A stretch of 64,000 bases of DNA from Paenibacillus phyllosphaerae (GTDB lineage: Bacteria; Bacillota; Bacilli; Paenibacillales; Paenibacillaceae), in contig NZ_JACHXK010000015.1 in assembly GCF_014192105.1 (NCBI RefSeq), positions 1 to 64,000 of the forward strand, in the 5' to 3' direction. Shown here piece after piece: positions 42,999-51,357 of the stretch (within the stretch, counting starts at the first letter, position 1; every line of letters starts with the position of its first letter). A model generated the notes under the pieces. It was not told the DNA's origin and did no database searches. It saw only the letters and a list, made by a program, of their open reading frames with translations. The translations under genes were made by a program, and so were the position numbers.

Positions 42999-43547
42999 AT
43001 GATGGACACGAGCATCGTCGATACGCAATTGTGGGATCAGGCGCAGTGGAAGGCAGTAGTATTCGGCGCGGATGGCACGAATCCGCCGCTCTTGGGGCTC
43101 GCCTTCAAGAACCGGGAAGCCGCCGAGCAGATCTTCCGGGAATGGCGCGGCATGTTCGGCCAGGTGGACAGCCGGGAAGAGATTCGCGTCTCGATCATTG
43201 AGGGCGAAATTCCGGGTGAGGCGCCAGGCTATACGGTTCATATCAACGGCAAACTCGAGGAGCAGCTGAAGCGTAACGGATTCCATGCGCACGATGCGGC
43301 TGGCGCGCAGCTGGTCATGGCCGGCCGCTTCCAGCGGATGCAGGCGGCGAACGGTTCGCGGAATCTGGAGCTGTTCAAGCACGAGTTCGCACGGCTAGGG
43401 CGTTATTTTCTCGTACCGGTCATCCTCGATGACCAGGACAAGCTGGAGCTGCTCGTGGAACTTGCGATCGGCAAATGCGAAGTGCTGTTGCGTCAGGCGA
43501 ATGAGATTCCGGAGAACGATCTCGATTACGGGGTCATTCGCGGATAA
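42999..43547 (+). CDS. Hypothetical protein of 182 residues
   Basis: I do not recognise the family. ATG 42999 follows GGAGCGG; the frame is open from 42963 directly after the preceding stop codon. Soluble, no signal peptide. Mixed alpha/beta with FGADGTNPPLLGLAFKNREAAEQIFREW and a C-terminal FLVPVILDDQDKLELLVELAIGKCEVLL. It is the last gene before a terminator behind the binding-protein genes, so it may be co-transcribed with them. Confidence 0.7.
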   Translation: MMDTSIVDTQLWDQAQWKAVVFGADGTNPPLLGLAFKNREAAEQIFREWRGMFGQVDSREEIRVSIIEGEIPGEAPGYTVHINGKLEEQLKRNGFHAHDAAGAQLVMAGRFQRMQAANGSRNLELFKHEFARLGRYFLVPVILDDQDKLELLVELAIGKCEVLLRQANEIPENDLDYGVIRG

Positions 43548-43576
43548 GCTGCCGAAAGCGGCAAGCAGATGAATAG

Positions 43577-43625
43577 AGGGTCTTCCTGGTCATCGGGTGA
43601 TGGCGGACGGGAAGGCCCTTTTTGT
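43577..43625 (+). terminator. Rho-independent terminator of the sugar-uptake locus
   Basis: AGGGTCTTCC (43577-43586) pairs with GGAAGGCCCT (43610-43619), one G-U pair, followed by TTTTTG. Confidence 0.8.
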
Positions 43626-43659
43626 GTACTTCTCCTTGCGTTAGCCGGTTAACTTTGCC

Positions 43660-44580
43660 TCACAATGAATTAGGCAGCACCCTGCTCTTCTTCAGCAGCG
43701 TGGTCTGGCACCACTGCTCCCAATCGGACAAGACTCCGGTCAGATGGAAGATGTTCGGATGCTGGCCGCTTTCTTTCTTCGTGCCTTGTCCGCCAAGGAC
43801 GAACAGCATATGCGGGAAGGCGCTGCGGCATGAGGCGATCCATTGCTTCACGGCCGTTAGGAGGCGCGAATCGGTCAACGAGATCGCGACGGCTTCGATC
43901 TGCTTCTTGCCGATAAGCGGGAGCAGTCCGTCGAGGGGTGTATTCGCGCCCAGATAAATGACCTCCAGCCCTTTTTTGCGCAGGAACAGGCTGAACAGGA
44001 TGAGGCCCATATGATGCAGCTCGCCCTCCGGGCAGAAAGCCAGCACGCGTGGAAGCTCGGGACGGGTAGGCAGGATCCGTATAATCTGGGTGAACCGCTG
44101 CTCGATCAGCTGGGAGGCAAAATGTTCTTGGGCGACCGTGATCTCGCCGTTCTCCCAGGCTTCGCCGATCCGATACAGCACAGGGGCCAGCAGCCGATGG
44201 AACACCTCTTCGTAATCATGCATCGCGAAGGCAAGATCGATCAATTCGTGCGAGCGCTGCGCATTGAACTCGGTCAGCTCGCCGTAGAGACTGTCCGCCA
44301 GCTCGTGATAGCCGTAAGCCGAAGCCGAGTAATCCGCGGTCTGGACAGTGAGCCGCTCATTCATGCGGTTCTTGAGCAGTTCCACGGCCTCGCCGATTTT
44401 CATGTGCTTCTCGGTCGTGGCTTCCTTCAACCACAGCAATGTGGCGATATCGGCCTCCGAATATATGCGATGCCCTCCGGCGCTGCGGACGGGTTCTATA
44501 ATCTTGTATCGATTCTCCCAGGCACGGATGGTGACCACAGGGAGATCGACCAGCTCCGCCGCCTTCTTGATGCTGTACAT
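43660..44580 (-). CDS. CarH-like MerR regulator with B12-binding domain
   Basis: 306 residues. MerR-type winged helix 1-70 (YSIKKAAELVDLPVVTIRAWENRY). Four-helix cap domain with Trp142 and the Glu152-His153 pair (W-x9-EH), which in CarH stacks over adenosylcobalamin. Rossmann-like cobalamin domain with Glu187-x-His189-xx-Gly192 (GELHHMG), whose His is the lower cobalt ligand. These are all key residues of light-sensing CarH/LitR repressors. It is divergent from the carotenoid operon, its expected target. Light-dependent derepression is an inference from the family. Confidence 0.92.
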   Translation of the reverse strand: MYSIKKAAELVDLPVVTIRAWENRYKIIEPVRSAGGHRIYSEADIATLLWLKEATTEKHMKIGEAVELLKNRMNERLTVQTADYSASAYGYHELADSLYGELTEFNAQRSHELIDLAFAMHDYEEVFHRLLAPVLYRIGEAWENGEITVAQEHFASQLIEQRFTQIIRILPTRPELPRVLAFCPEGELHHMGLILFSLFLRKKGLEVIYLGANTPLDGLLPLIGKKQIEAVAISLTDSRLLTAVKQWIASCRSAFPHMLFVLGGQGTKKESGQHPNIFHLTGVLSDWEQWCQTTLLKKSRVLPNSL

Positions 44581-44599
44581 GTACGTTCACCTCGAATCT

Positions 44600-44703
44600 A
44601 TTATACATAATCCGCACCGCGAAGAGAGCGGGAACAAATACCTTGCCTTAATGATATTGATTTTGTATAATTTTCTAAGAAAAGCTATACATAAATTATA
44701 CAA
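44600..44703. promoter_or_regulatory. Repeated TGTATAA-type operators between carH-like gene and crt operon
   Basis: Four related boxes occur: TTATACATAA (44601-44610), TTGTATAAT (44663-44671), CTATACATA (44685-44693) and ATTATACAA (44695-44703). The second and fourth are exact reverse complements. Multiple spaced half-sites fit the tetrameric binding known for CarH. Confidence 0.5.
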
Positions 44704-44781
44704 CAATAATCTTTAACGTTTCAATGCTAGGAAGAATTTGTGCGGGCATTCAACATGAGCCGCATGGCGGAACCCTTTTTT

Positions 44782-44835
44782 TTGTCTAAAAAATCTACCC
44801 TTTAGTAGATATAAGGTTATTGGATATGCAATAAC
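44782..44835 (+). promoter_or_regulatory. Promoter region of the carotenoid operon with two inverted repeats
   Basis: TTGTCT (44782-44787) may be the -35 box. ATCTAC-N6-GTAGAT (44793-44810) and GTTATTG-N6-CAATAAC (44816-44835) are perfect inverted repeats; the first would cover the -10 region and the second lies at the transcript start. The exact -10 box is uncertain. Confidence 0.4.
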
Positions 44836-44857
44836 GCATGATGAAAGGGGCAAACAG

Positions 44858-46396
44858 GTGAGCAACAGGAACATTGCGATTATAGGCGCCGGTCCGGGAG
44901 GGCTGGCTGCCGGGATGCTGCTTGCCGGCCAAGGCTATGACGTGACCATCTATGAGAAGCAGACTTACATTGGGGGGCGCACATCCCGTCTACAGCTTGG
45001 CGATTATCTTTTTGACCGCGGCCCGACCTTCCTTATGTATCCTTCGCTCCTGGAGGAACTGTTCCAGTCGGTTGGGCGTTCGCTCTATGACTACGTGAAG
45101 CTCGTCACGCTCGATCCGTTGTATCGGCTGCAATTCGGCGAGCTGCAGTTCTCGCCTTCGGCCAATCCGGAGCATACGGAAGCGTTGATCGAGCAGCACT
45201 TCCCGGGCAATGGCGCAGGGTTCCAACGTTTCATGGCGGAGGAAGGGAAGAAATTCGACCGGGTGTCCCCGCTGCTGCAGCGACCGTTCGGCAAACTGAG
45301 CGACTATATGTCGAGGGAACTGTTCGCGGCTCTTCCGAGGCTTAACGCGATCGATAGCGTATACGACCGGTTGTCCCGGTATTTTGACGACGAGCGGTTG
45401 AAGTTCGCCTTTACGTTCCAGGCCAAGTACCTCGGCATGTCGCCGTGGGAATGTCCGGGCACGTTCACGATTCTCTCTTATCTCGAGCATAAGTTCGGCC
45501 TGCACCATCCGATCGGCGGCGTGAACCGCATCTGCGAAGCGATGCATCAGGTCATTCGGGAATATGGCGGGCGGGTGATGCTGTCCACGGGCGTCAAGCA
45601 GGTTCTCGTGCGCGGGGGAAGAGCGGTAGGCGTGCTGCTCGAGAACGGCGAGAAAGTAGCGGCCGATCATGTCATCGTCAATGCCGACTATGGGACGGCG
45701 ATGCACGGTCTGTTCGACGAACGGGACTTGAGCAGGCACAAGCCGGTTAAGGTCGCGAGGAAGAAATACTCCTGCTCGACCTACATGCTGTATCTCGGCG
45801 TGAACCGCGCAGTGGATTTGCCGCATCATAACGTGTTGTTCGCCGAAGATTACCGCGCCAATGTGCGCGACATTATGCAGACGAAGGTGCTGTCCAAGGA
45901 CGCTTCGATCTATATTCACAACCCGGGCATCTCCGATCCGACGCTCGCGCCAGCGGGCAAGTCGGCGCTGTATGCGCTAATGCCGGTCCCGAATCTGACG
46001 GGTTCGGTCGATTGGCAGGAACAAGCGGAGGCGGTTCGCGAGCAGATGATTTCGCGGATGGAGCAGCTGCCGGAACTTGCGGGCATTCGGCAAGATATCG
46101 AGGTGGAGCGCACGATCACGCCGTTGGATTGGCAGGTGGATCACGATGTCTACCGCGGCGCGACCTTCAATCTTGCCCATACGCTGGACCAAATGATGCT
46201 GCTGCGCCCGCATAACCGGTTCGAGGATGTCGGCAACTGCTGGCTGGTCGGGGGCGGCACGCATCCGGGCAGCGGGTTGCCAACGATTTTCGAATCGGCC
46301 CGCATCTCGACGCGCCTCTTGATGGAGCAGGACCGCAGCCGCCGAATGAGCCGGCTGATCACGACGCGAAGCCTATTGCGAGGAGAGAAGATTTGA
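44858..46396 (+). CDS. CrtI/CrtN-family carotenoid desaturase (first of three)
   Basis: 512 residues. FAD-binding Rossmann motif IIGAGPGGLAAGM (8-20), EKQTYIGGRT, and C-terminal VGGGTHPGSGLPTIFESA, the phytoene-desaturase signature. GTG 44858 follows AAAGGGG. Desaturates or oxidises an acyclic carotene; which step is not clear from sequence. Unlike the third copy, its N-terminal substrate region contains LMYPSLLEELFQSVGR. First gene of a seven-gene unit; the next starts two bases after its stop. Confidence 0.9.
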   Translation: MSNRNIAIIGAGPGGLAAGMLLAGQGYDVTIYEKQTYIGGRTSRLQLGDYLFDRGPTFLMYPSLLEELFQSVGRSLYDYVKLVTLDPLYRLQFGELQFSPSANPEHTEALIEQHFPGNGAGFQRFMAEEGKKFDRVSPLLQRPFGKLSDYMSRELFAALPRLNAIDSVYDRLSRYFDDERLKFAFTFQAKYLGMSPWECPGTFTILSYLEHKFGLHHPIGGVNRICEAMHQVIREYGGRVMLSTGVKQVLVRGGRAVGVLLENGEKVAADHVIVNADYGTAMHGLFDERDLSRHKPVKVARKKYSCSTYMLYLGVNRAVDLPHHNVLFAEDYRANVRDIMQTKVLSKDASIYIHNPGISDPTLAPAGKSALYALMPVPNLTGSVDWQEQAEAVREQMISRMEQLPELAGIRQDIEVERTITPLDWQVDHDVYRGATFNLAHTLDQMMLLRPHNRFEDVGNCWLVGGGTHPGSGLPTIFESARISTRLLMEQDRSRRMSRLITTRSLLRGEKI

Positions 46397-46397
46397 T

Positions 46398-47849
46398 ATG
46401 GACGTAGGGATTGTAGGCGGAGGCGTCGGCGGCTTGACCGCTGCGCTGCTCTTGAGGCGGCAAGGTGCCGATGTGACCATTTATGAGCGATCGACTCGGC
46501 TAGGCGGTCGGCTGGCGTTCGAGGAAGGCGGCGGTTATCGGATCGACCAAGGACCGACGATCGTGCTCTTGCCCGAGCTGCTGCTTAGCATTCTGGAGGA
46601 AGCGGGCATCCCGCGCGATTGCATTCCGCTGAGGGCTTGCGATCCGCTCTACCGCATTCATTACGCGGACGGCGCCGTGCTGCACAAATACAGCGATACC
46701 GCCAAGCAGCTGGAGGAGCTGGGGCGCATTTTTCCGGATGAAAGGGAAGGATTCGAGCGCTATCTGCGCGACATGAAGGTGCAATATGCCGCTTCCAAGG
46801 AAGCCTTCCTGGATCGGCCGTTCCTGCGCAAACGGGACTTCTACAAGCTTCGCAATATCCGGCTGCTGGCCAGAATGAAGGCGTATCAGAGCGTACGCGA
46901 GCTTGCCGTGCGTTACTTCAAGGATAGCCGGCTCGTCGACGCGTTCTCGCTGCAGACGCTCTATGTGGGCGGCGCTCCCTTCCAGACGCCAAGCTTATAC
47001 TCGCTTATTCCCTATGCGGAGCATGCCTTCGGCATTTGGTATGTGGAGGGCGGCTATGCGAGCTTGATTCCGATTCTGGAGGAGGCGCTGGCGCGAAGCG
47101 GGGTGACGATCAAGCGGGGCTGCGAAGTGGAGAAGCTCGTTATCGAGCAGGGGAGTTGTAAAGGCGTGCAGGTGGAGGGCAAGACCGTGAAGCACCGGCA
47201 TGTGATCTATAACGGGGACTTCCCGCACATATCCGGTTTGCTGCCGGACCGGAAGATCGCCGGGAGGAAGACCTATCGGCCGTCATCCGGCTGTCTGCTC
47301 ATCTATCTGGGCTTGGACCGGCAATGGGAGGAAGCCGCGGTCCATCAATTTTTCCTGCCTGATTCGCTTGGCGAATCGCTTGAGGCGATCTTCCTGAAAG
47401 ATCGCATACCGGAGAAGCCTTCCTTCTATTGCTTCTATCCTTCCGCAATCGATCCGAGCGCCGCTCCTGCCGGACACAGCGTCATGTATATGCTCGTGCC
47501 GGTTCCGACTTCGCCTGGCCGCAGTTGGGAGGAAGCAGGGCCTAAGCTTGCCGAGCATGTATTGGCCGAAGCGGAGAAGCGAGGCTTCCCGGGACTTCGG
47601 GCAGCCGTACGGTGGATGAAAGTCCGTACGCCTGACGATGCCAGGCAGGACGGCCTGTATGAAGGAGGCAGCTTCGGAATTGCGCCGAGCTTGACGCAAT
47701 CGGCGATTTTTCGACCTCAAATCGTGCCTTACCCGATCGATAACTTGTATGCGGCAGGCGCGTCCGTGCATCCGGGCGGCGGCGTTCCGATCGTCATGCA
47801 AGGCGCCAAGCTGCTGGCCGAACATCTGACAAAGGAGATGCAACGATGA
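46398..47849 (+). CDS. CrtI/CrtN-family carotenoid desaturase/oxidase (second)
   Basis: 483 residues. Rossmann motif GIVGGGVGGLTAALLL at the extreme N-terminus and YAAGASVHPGGGVPIVMQGAK at the C-terminus. Diverged from the first and third copies, with a shorter C-terminus. One of the three is expected to make the desaturated backbone and another to oxidise an end group, as with CrtN and CrtP/CrtNb in C30 pathways. Its stop overlaps the next start by four bases (ATGA). Confidence 0.88.
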   Translation: MDVGIVGGGVGGLTAALLLRRQGADVTIYERSTRLGGRLAFEEGGGYRIDQGPTIVLLPELLLSILEEAGIPRDCIPLRACDPLYRIHYADGAVLHKYSDTAKQLEELGRIFPDEREGFERYLRDMKVQYAASKEAFLDRPFLRKRDFYKLRNIRLLARMKAYQSVRELAVRYFKDSRLVDAFSLQTLYVGGAPFQTPSLYSLIPYAEHAFGIWYVEGGYASLIPILEEALARSGVTIKRGCEVEKLVIEQGSCKGVQVEGKTVKHRHVIYNGDFPHISGLLPDRKIAGRKTYRPSSGCLLIYLGLDRQWEEAAVHQFFLPDSLGESLEAIFLKDRIPEKPSFYCFYPSAIDPSAAPAGHSVMYMLVPVPTSPGRSWEEAGPKLAEHVLAEAEKRGFPGLRAAVRWMKVRTPDDARQDGLYEGGSFGIAPSLTQSAIFRPQIVPYPIDNLYAAGASVHPGGGVPIVMQGAKLLAEHLTKEMQR

Positions 47850-48718
47850 AATTAACGGAATGCTTCTTGGAATGCGAAGCGGCGATGAAGCGCGGTTCGG
47901 CGAGTTTCTATCATGCGTTCCGCTATCTGCCCAGCCCGAAGCGCGAAGCGGTGCACGTCATCTATGCGTTCTGCCGGATGATCGACGATTCCGTCGATGA
48001 GCCGGAGCAGTCGCCTTATACGCTGGCGGAGCTGGAAGCGCACTTGAACGCGCTCGATCAGGTGGAGGGGCATTATATCTGGCCTGCGCTGCGCTGGTTG
48101 TTCGCGAACTTCCCGGTGACGAAGGAACCGTTCTATCTGCAGATGCAGGGGCAGCGACGGGATTTGGTCATGACCCAGTATTCGACGTTAGAGGAATTGG
48201 AGTCCTATTGCTATCTCGTTGCGGGAACGGTCGGCGAGATGCTGCTGCCGGTGCTCCATGACGCGTCGGACGAGGATGTGGTACGCGCAGGCATTCAGCT
48301 GGGCAAAGCGATGCAGATCGTGAATATCGTGCGCGATATCGGCGAGGACTTGGGCCGTGGCCGCCGTTATGTGCCGCTCGAGCTGTTGGAGAAGCACGGC
48401 TACGCCATCGAAGCTTACGAGGCGATGAAGCTCGATGCGCCGTTCCGTGCGGTTATCGATGAGCTGGGAAGATTGGCTTCCCTATGGTTCGGAGAAGGAC
48501 TGAAGGAGCTGCATACGTATCCGGAATCGAGCGCCTTCGCGATTGAGCTGGCCGCAAGCTATTACGGCGCGATCCTGGGCGAAGTGAAGCGCAACCGGTA
48601 CCAGGTGTTCACCAAGCGCGCCGTGGTCAGCCCTTATACGAAGCTGAAGCTGTTGACGGAGCTTCGCGGCAAGCATCGGATTGCGGCGGAACTGCGGGAA
48701 TCGGGAGCGGTGTCGTAA
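47846..48718 (+). CDS. Phytoene/dehydrosqualene synthase (CrtB/CrtM family)
   Basis: 290 residues, trans-prenyltransferase fold. The two Asp-rich motifs are DDSVD (Asp47 to Asp51) and DIGED (Asp164 to Asp168), which bind Mg-diphosphate. Also present: YAFCRMID and LGKAMQIVNIVRD. Joins two prenyl diphosphates head to head; whether farnesyl (C30) or geranylgeranyl (C40) cannot be told here. No prenyl synthase gene is in the cluster, which slightly favours C30. First committed enzyme of the pathway. Confidence 0.9.
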   Translation: MKLTECFLECEAAMKRGSASFYHAFRYLPSPKREAVHVIYAFCRMIDDSVDEPEQSPYTLAELEAHLNALDQVEGHYIWPALRWLFANFPVTKEPFYLQMQGQRRDLVMTQYSTLEELESYCYLVAGTVGEMLLPVLHDASDEDVVRAGIQLGKAMQIVNIVRDIGEDLGRGRRYVPLELLEKHGYAIEAYEAMKLDAPFRAVIDELGRLASLWFGEGLKELHTYPESSAFAIELAASYYGAILGEVKRNRYQVFTKRAVVSPYTKLKLLTELRGKHRIAAELRESGAVS

Positions 48719-49449
48719 TGCTTCGCCGGTTGTTCGTCTTCTGGTATGCGTGCGGGCTTGCGCTCATGTTGACGTTCGGCGTACCGGAGTGGTTGTCGTT
48801 CTCCAATGGCTTGTTCCTGGTCTTATTCACCTGTTATGCGTTATCGATCGAACGGAAGCTCGGAGAGCCTGCTAAGGTAAGCGGGGTTCGGGCGGGCCTT
48901 GTCGCCTTAGTGACCTTCGGCTTGGAAAGCATTGGCGTCGCAACCGGTTATCCGTTCGGCGCCTATCAATACTCGACTATTCTCGGATTATCGGTGGCCG
49001 GCGTTCCGGTTGCCATTGCGCTGGCTTGGGTCGGCATTATTGCTTGCGCAGTCATGGTGGTGGCTGTCGGCAGCAAATGGCTGCGAGCCGGGCTTGTCGG
49101 CGGCATCGCGCTCATCCTGGATCTGGTGCTGGACCCGGTCGCTTATGCGCGAGGCTTCTGGTTATGGGAGGGCGATCCGTCGCTTGGCTATTATGGCGTG
49201 CCGGCCCAGAATTTCATCAGTTGGTTCGTAATCGCGGCGCTGGCTTCCTTCCTCTATCCGATCAGGCCGGTACCTGCTCCGGTGCGCAAGGAGGCAGGCC
49301 GGCTGCTGCAAGCATTGGTGCTCATGTTCGGCTTGCTTGGATTACGGGAGGGTTACGTGATGCCGCTCGCCATTGCCGCCTGCGGCGCCCTCCTCATGGA
49401 AGGAGCGTTCATCCGCTATGCTGCCGGCCCGCAGAAACGTCTGGTTTAG
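48718..49449 (+). CDS. CruF-like carotenoid biosynthesis membrane protein
   Basis: 243 residues, seven or so membrane segments. Family DUF422/Caroten_synth: EXXG-type GLESIGVATGYPFGAYQYS, LDLVLDPVAYARGFWLWEG and YYGVPAQNFISWF. Characterised relatives (CruF) hydrate a psi-end of the carotene, making the hydroxyl later glycosylated. Start overlaps the previous stop (TAATG). The glycosyltransferase two genes on would act next. Confidence 0.87.
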   Translation: MLRRLFVFWYACGLALMLTFGVPEWLSFSNGLFLVLFTCYALSIERKLGEPAKVSGVRAGLVALVTFGLESIGVATGYPFGAYQYSTILGLSVAGVPVAIALAWVGIIACAVMVVAVGSKWLRAGLVGGIALILDLVLDPVAYARGFWLWEGDPSLGYYGVPAQNFISWFVIAALASFLYPIRPVPAPVRKEAGRLLQALVLMFGLLGLREGYVMPLAIAACGALLMEGAFIRYAAGPQKRLV

Positions 49450-50173
49450 CCGACTATTCGCTCGCTACAACGAGCGTTTCTTGCTCAGGCGGCATTTTCA
49501 TTCGTACAGCATGAAAGGAACGCCCGACCCTTTATTCGAAGGCAAGCCCGTTCTCTACTTGATGAATCACAGCTCTTGGTGGGATGGACTGCTGGCGTTC
49601 CATGTCCTCAGCGCATATGCGGCGGGCGAGCATTACATGATGATGGATGAAGCGCAGTTGAAGGATTTTGCCTTCTTCCGGAGGCTCGGCGCGTTCTCCG
49701 TCAATCGGTACAGCCCGAAGGACATCGCAAGGACGCTGTCCTATGCGCAGCGCCTGCTCCGGGCGGGCGGTCGGGTATGGGTATTCCCGCAAGGCGAGAT
49801 TCAGCATGCGGAGCTTCGGCCGCTGCGATTCCAGCGCGGCGTGTGCCATCTGCTGGAGCGATTGCCGGATACGGTGGTCATTCCGGTCACGGCTTACTAC
49901 TCGAACTGCCTGCATCAACGGGCGGATGCGTCCATCTGGTTCGGCGAACCGGTGACGGTTGATTGGCGCAAGTACGGCAGGGATGAAGCGATCGCCTTCT
50001 TGCAAGCCGGCCTGCAGAGCCAGCTGGACCGGCATCGCGAGCTTGCCATTGCGGCCCCGGACGGCAAACTGAACGGCTTCGTTCCCGTATTGCGGCAAGG
50101 GAGCTCCATCAGCGAATGGTACCGTTCATGGAAAAGGAGGGTTACGGCATGGAGCAGATTCTCTGGCTCCTGA
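49418..50173 (+). CDS. PlsC-like acyltransferase of the carotenoid operon
   Basis: 251 residues. ATG 49418 lies inside the end of the CruF-like gene, 12 bases after AGGAG. The 1-acylglycerol-phosphate acyltransferase blocks are present: NHSSWWD with His51 and Asp56, and VWVFPQGE. Given the operon it probably esterifies the carotenoid glycoside with a fatty acid rather than making phospholipid. Stop lies 25 bases inside the next gene. Confidence 0.87.
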   Translation: MLPARRNVWFSRLFARYNERFLLRRHFHSYSMKGTPDPLFEGKPVLYLMNHSSWWDGLLAFHVLSAYAAGEHYMMMDEAQLKDFAFFRRLGAFSVNRYSPKDIARTLSYAQRLLRAGGRVWVFPQGEIQHAELRPLRFQRGVCHLLERLPDTVVIPVTAYYSNCLHQRADASIWFGEPVTVDWRKYGRDEAIAFLQAGLQSQLDRHRELAIAAPDGKLNGFVPVLRQGSSISEWYRSWKRRVTAWSRFSGS

Positions 50174-51357
50174 CCGCGGGATTGGCGCTGCAGCTGATGT
50201 TCACGGTCTTCAATCTGAGCAGTCTGCCCAAGCTGGGCGGAACCGGGCATGGCAGCCGCTGGCTGGCGCCTGCAGGGAATGACGGCGGCATGGCGCCGGA
50301 GGCTTATTCGGCTGGTGCGCGGCTATCGGTACTTATCCCCGCGCGAGATGAAGCCTATCATATCGGCGATTGCCTGGCCTCCGTCCTCCAGGAGACGTCT
50401 CCCTGGCTGGAGGTCATTGTGCTCGACGACCGATCGACGGATGGAACGGGCCGGATCGCGCGCGGCCTGTACGGGCATGACCCTAGACTGCGCGTGCTGA
50501 CAGGCAAGACCCCGCCTGACGGCTGGATCGGCAAGGCGTTCGCGTGCCATCAGCTGTCCGAGGCGGCGCGCGGCAAATGGTGGCTGTTCCTGGATGCCGA
50601 CGCCAGGCTTGCGCCCGGCGCGCTGGCCCGTGCGATGGATACGGCGCTCCAACAAGGCAGCGGGCTCGTCACCGGTTTTCCGCACCAGGTAACAAGAACA
50701 TGGCTGGAGCGGCTGATCGTTCCGCTCATGCAGGTGACGATCGCGCTTCATCTGCCGATCCGGCTCGTGCGGCATTCGCGCAATCCCGATTTCGTCGCGG
50801 CCCACGGCGCCTTTATGCTGGTTCATCGGGACAGTTACCTCGCGTGCGGCGGGCATGCCGCCCATCCGGACCATCTCGTGGACGACATGGCGCTGGCCAG
50901 GGAGATGAAGCGCAGCGGTTATCCGGTTACGCTCGCCGATCTGGAGCGCCATGTCTCCATGCGGATGTATCGCGATGCAGCCGGCGTATGGAACGGATTC
51001 AAGAAGAACATCTACGCGGGCGTCGGGCGCAAATGGTGGCTGCTGCTTGCGGTCTGCCTGCTATATACTGTGCTATTCGTATTGCCGCCGGCTTTGACGC
51101 TGCTTCTTCCGCTGCTGAAGGTGTGGCCCGGAGCTGGGAAGGGCATGGTGCTTGAGGCTGCTTGGATACCGGCCGCGGCGAGCTGGCTGCTCGGCATCGC
51201 GATTAAGCTTGCGGTCGACCGCAAGCACGGACAACCGTTCTGGTATGCGGCGCTGCTGGCGCCCGGCGTCGTGCTGCTGTCCGCGATTGCATGGGCATCC
51301 TGGCGGGGGGCGGCCAGCAAACGAGGATATGTATGGAAAGGGAGGAAGGTTCATTGA
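50149..51357 (+). CDS. Family 2 glycosyltransferase (CruG/CrtQ-like)
   Basis: 402 residues. ATG 50149 follows AAAGGAGGG. N-terminal membrane anchor, GT-A domain with LSVLIPARDEAYHIGDCL, VLDDRSTDGT and the metal-binding DADAR, and three C-terminal membrane segments. Resembles glycosyltransferases that add a sugar to hydroxylated or carboxylated carotenoids. Position directly behind CruF-like and acyltransferase genes supports a glycosylated, acylated end product. Confidence 0.88.
   Translation: MEQILWLLTAGLALQLMFTVFNLSSLPKLGGTGHGSRWLAPAGNDGGMAPEAYSAGARLSVLIPARDEAYHIGDCLASVLQETSPWLEVIVLDDRSTDGTGRIARGLYGHDPRLRVLTGKTPPDGWIGKAFACHQLSEAARGKWWLFLDADARLAPGALARAMDTALQQGSGLVTGFPHQVTRTWLERLIVPLMQVTIALHLPIRLVRHSRNPDFVAAHGAFMLVHRDSYLACGGHAAHPDHLVDDMALAREMKRSGYPVTLADLERHVSMRMYRDAAGVWNGFKKNIYAGVGRKWWLLLAVCLLYTVLFVLPPALTLLLPLLKVWPGAGKGMVLEAAWIPAAASWLLGIAIKLAVDRKHGQPFWYAALLAPGVVLLSAIAWASWRGAASKRGYVWKGRKVH

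Noticed and set aside
44581-44857. Cobalamin riboswitch in the CarH-like/crt gap
   Set aside because: No B12-box or related conserved core is present; B12 responsiveness would come from the protein.
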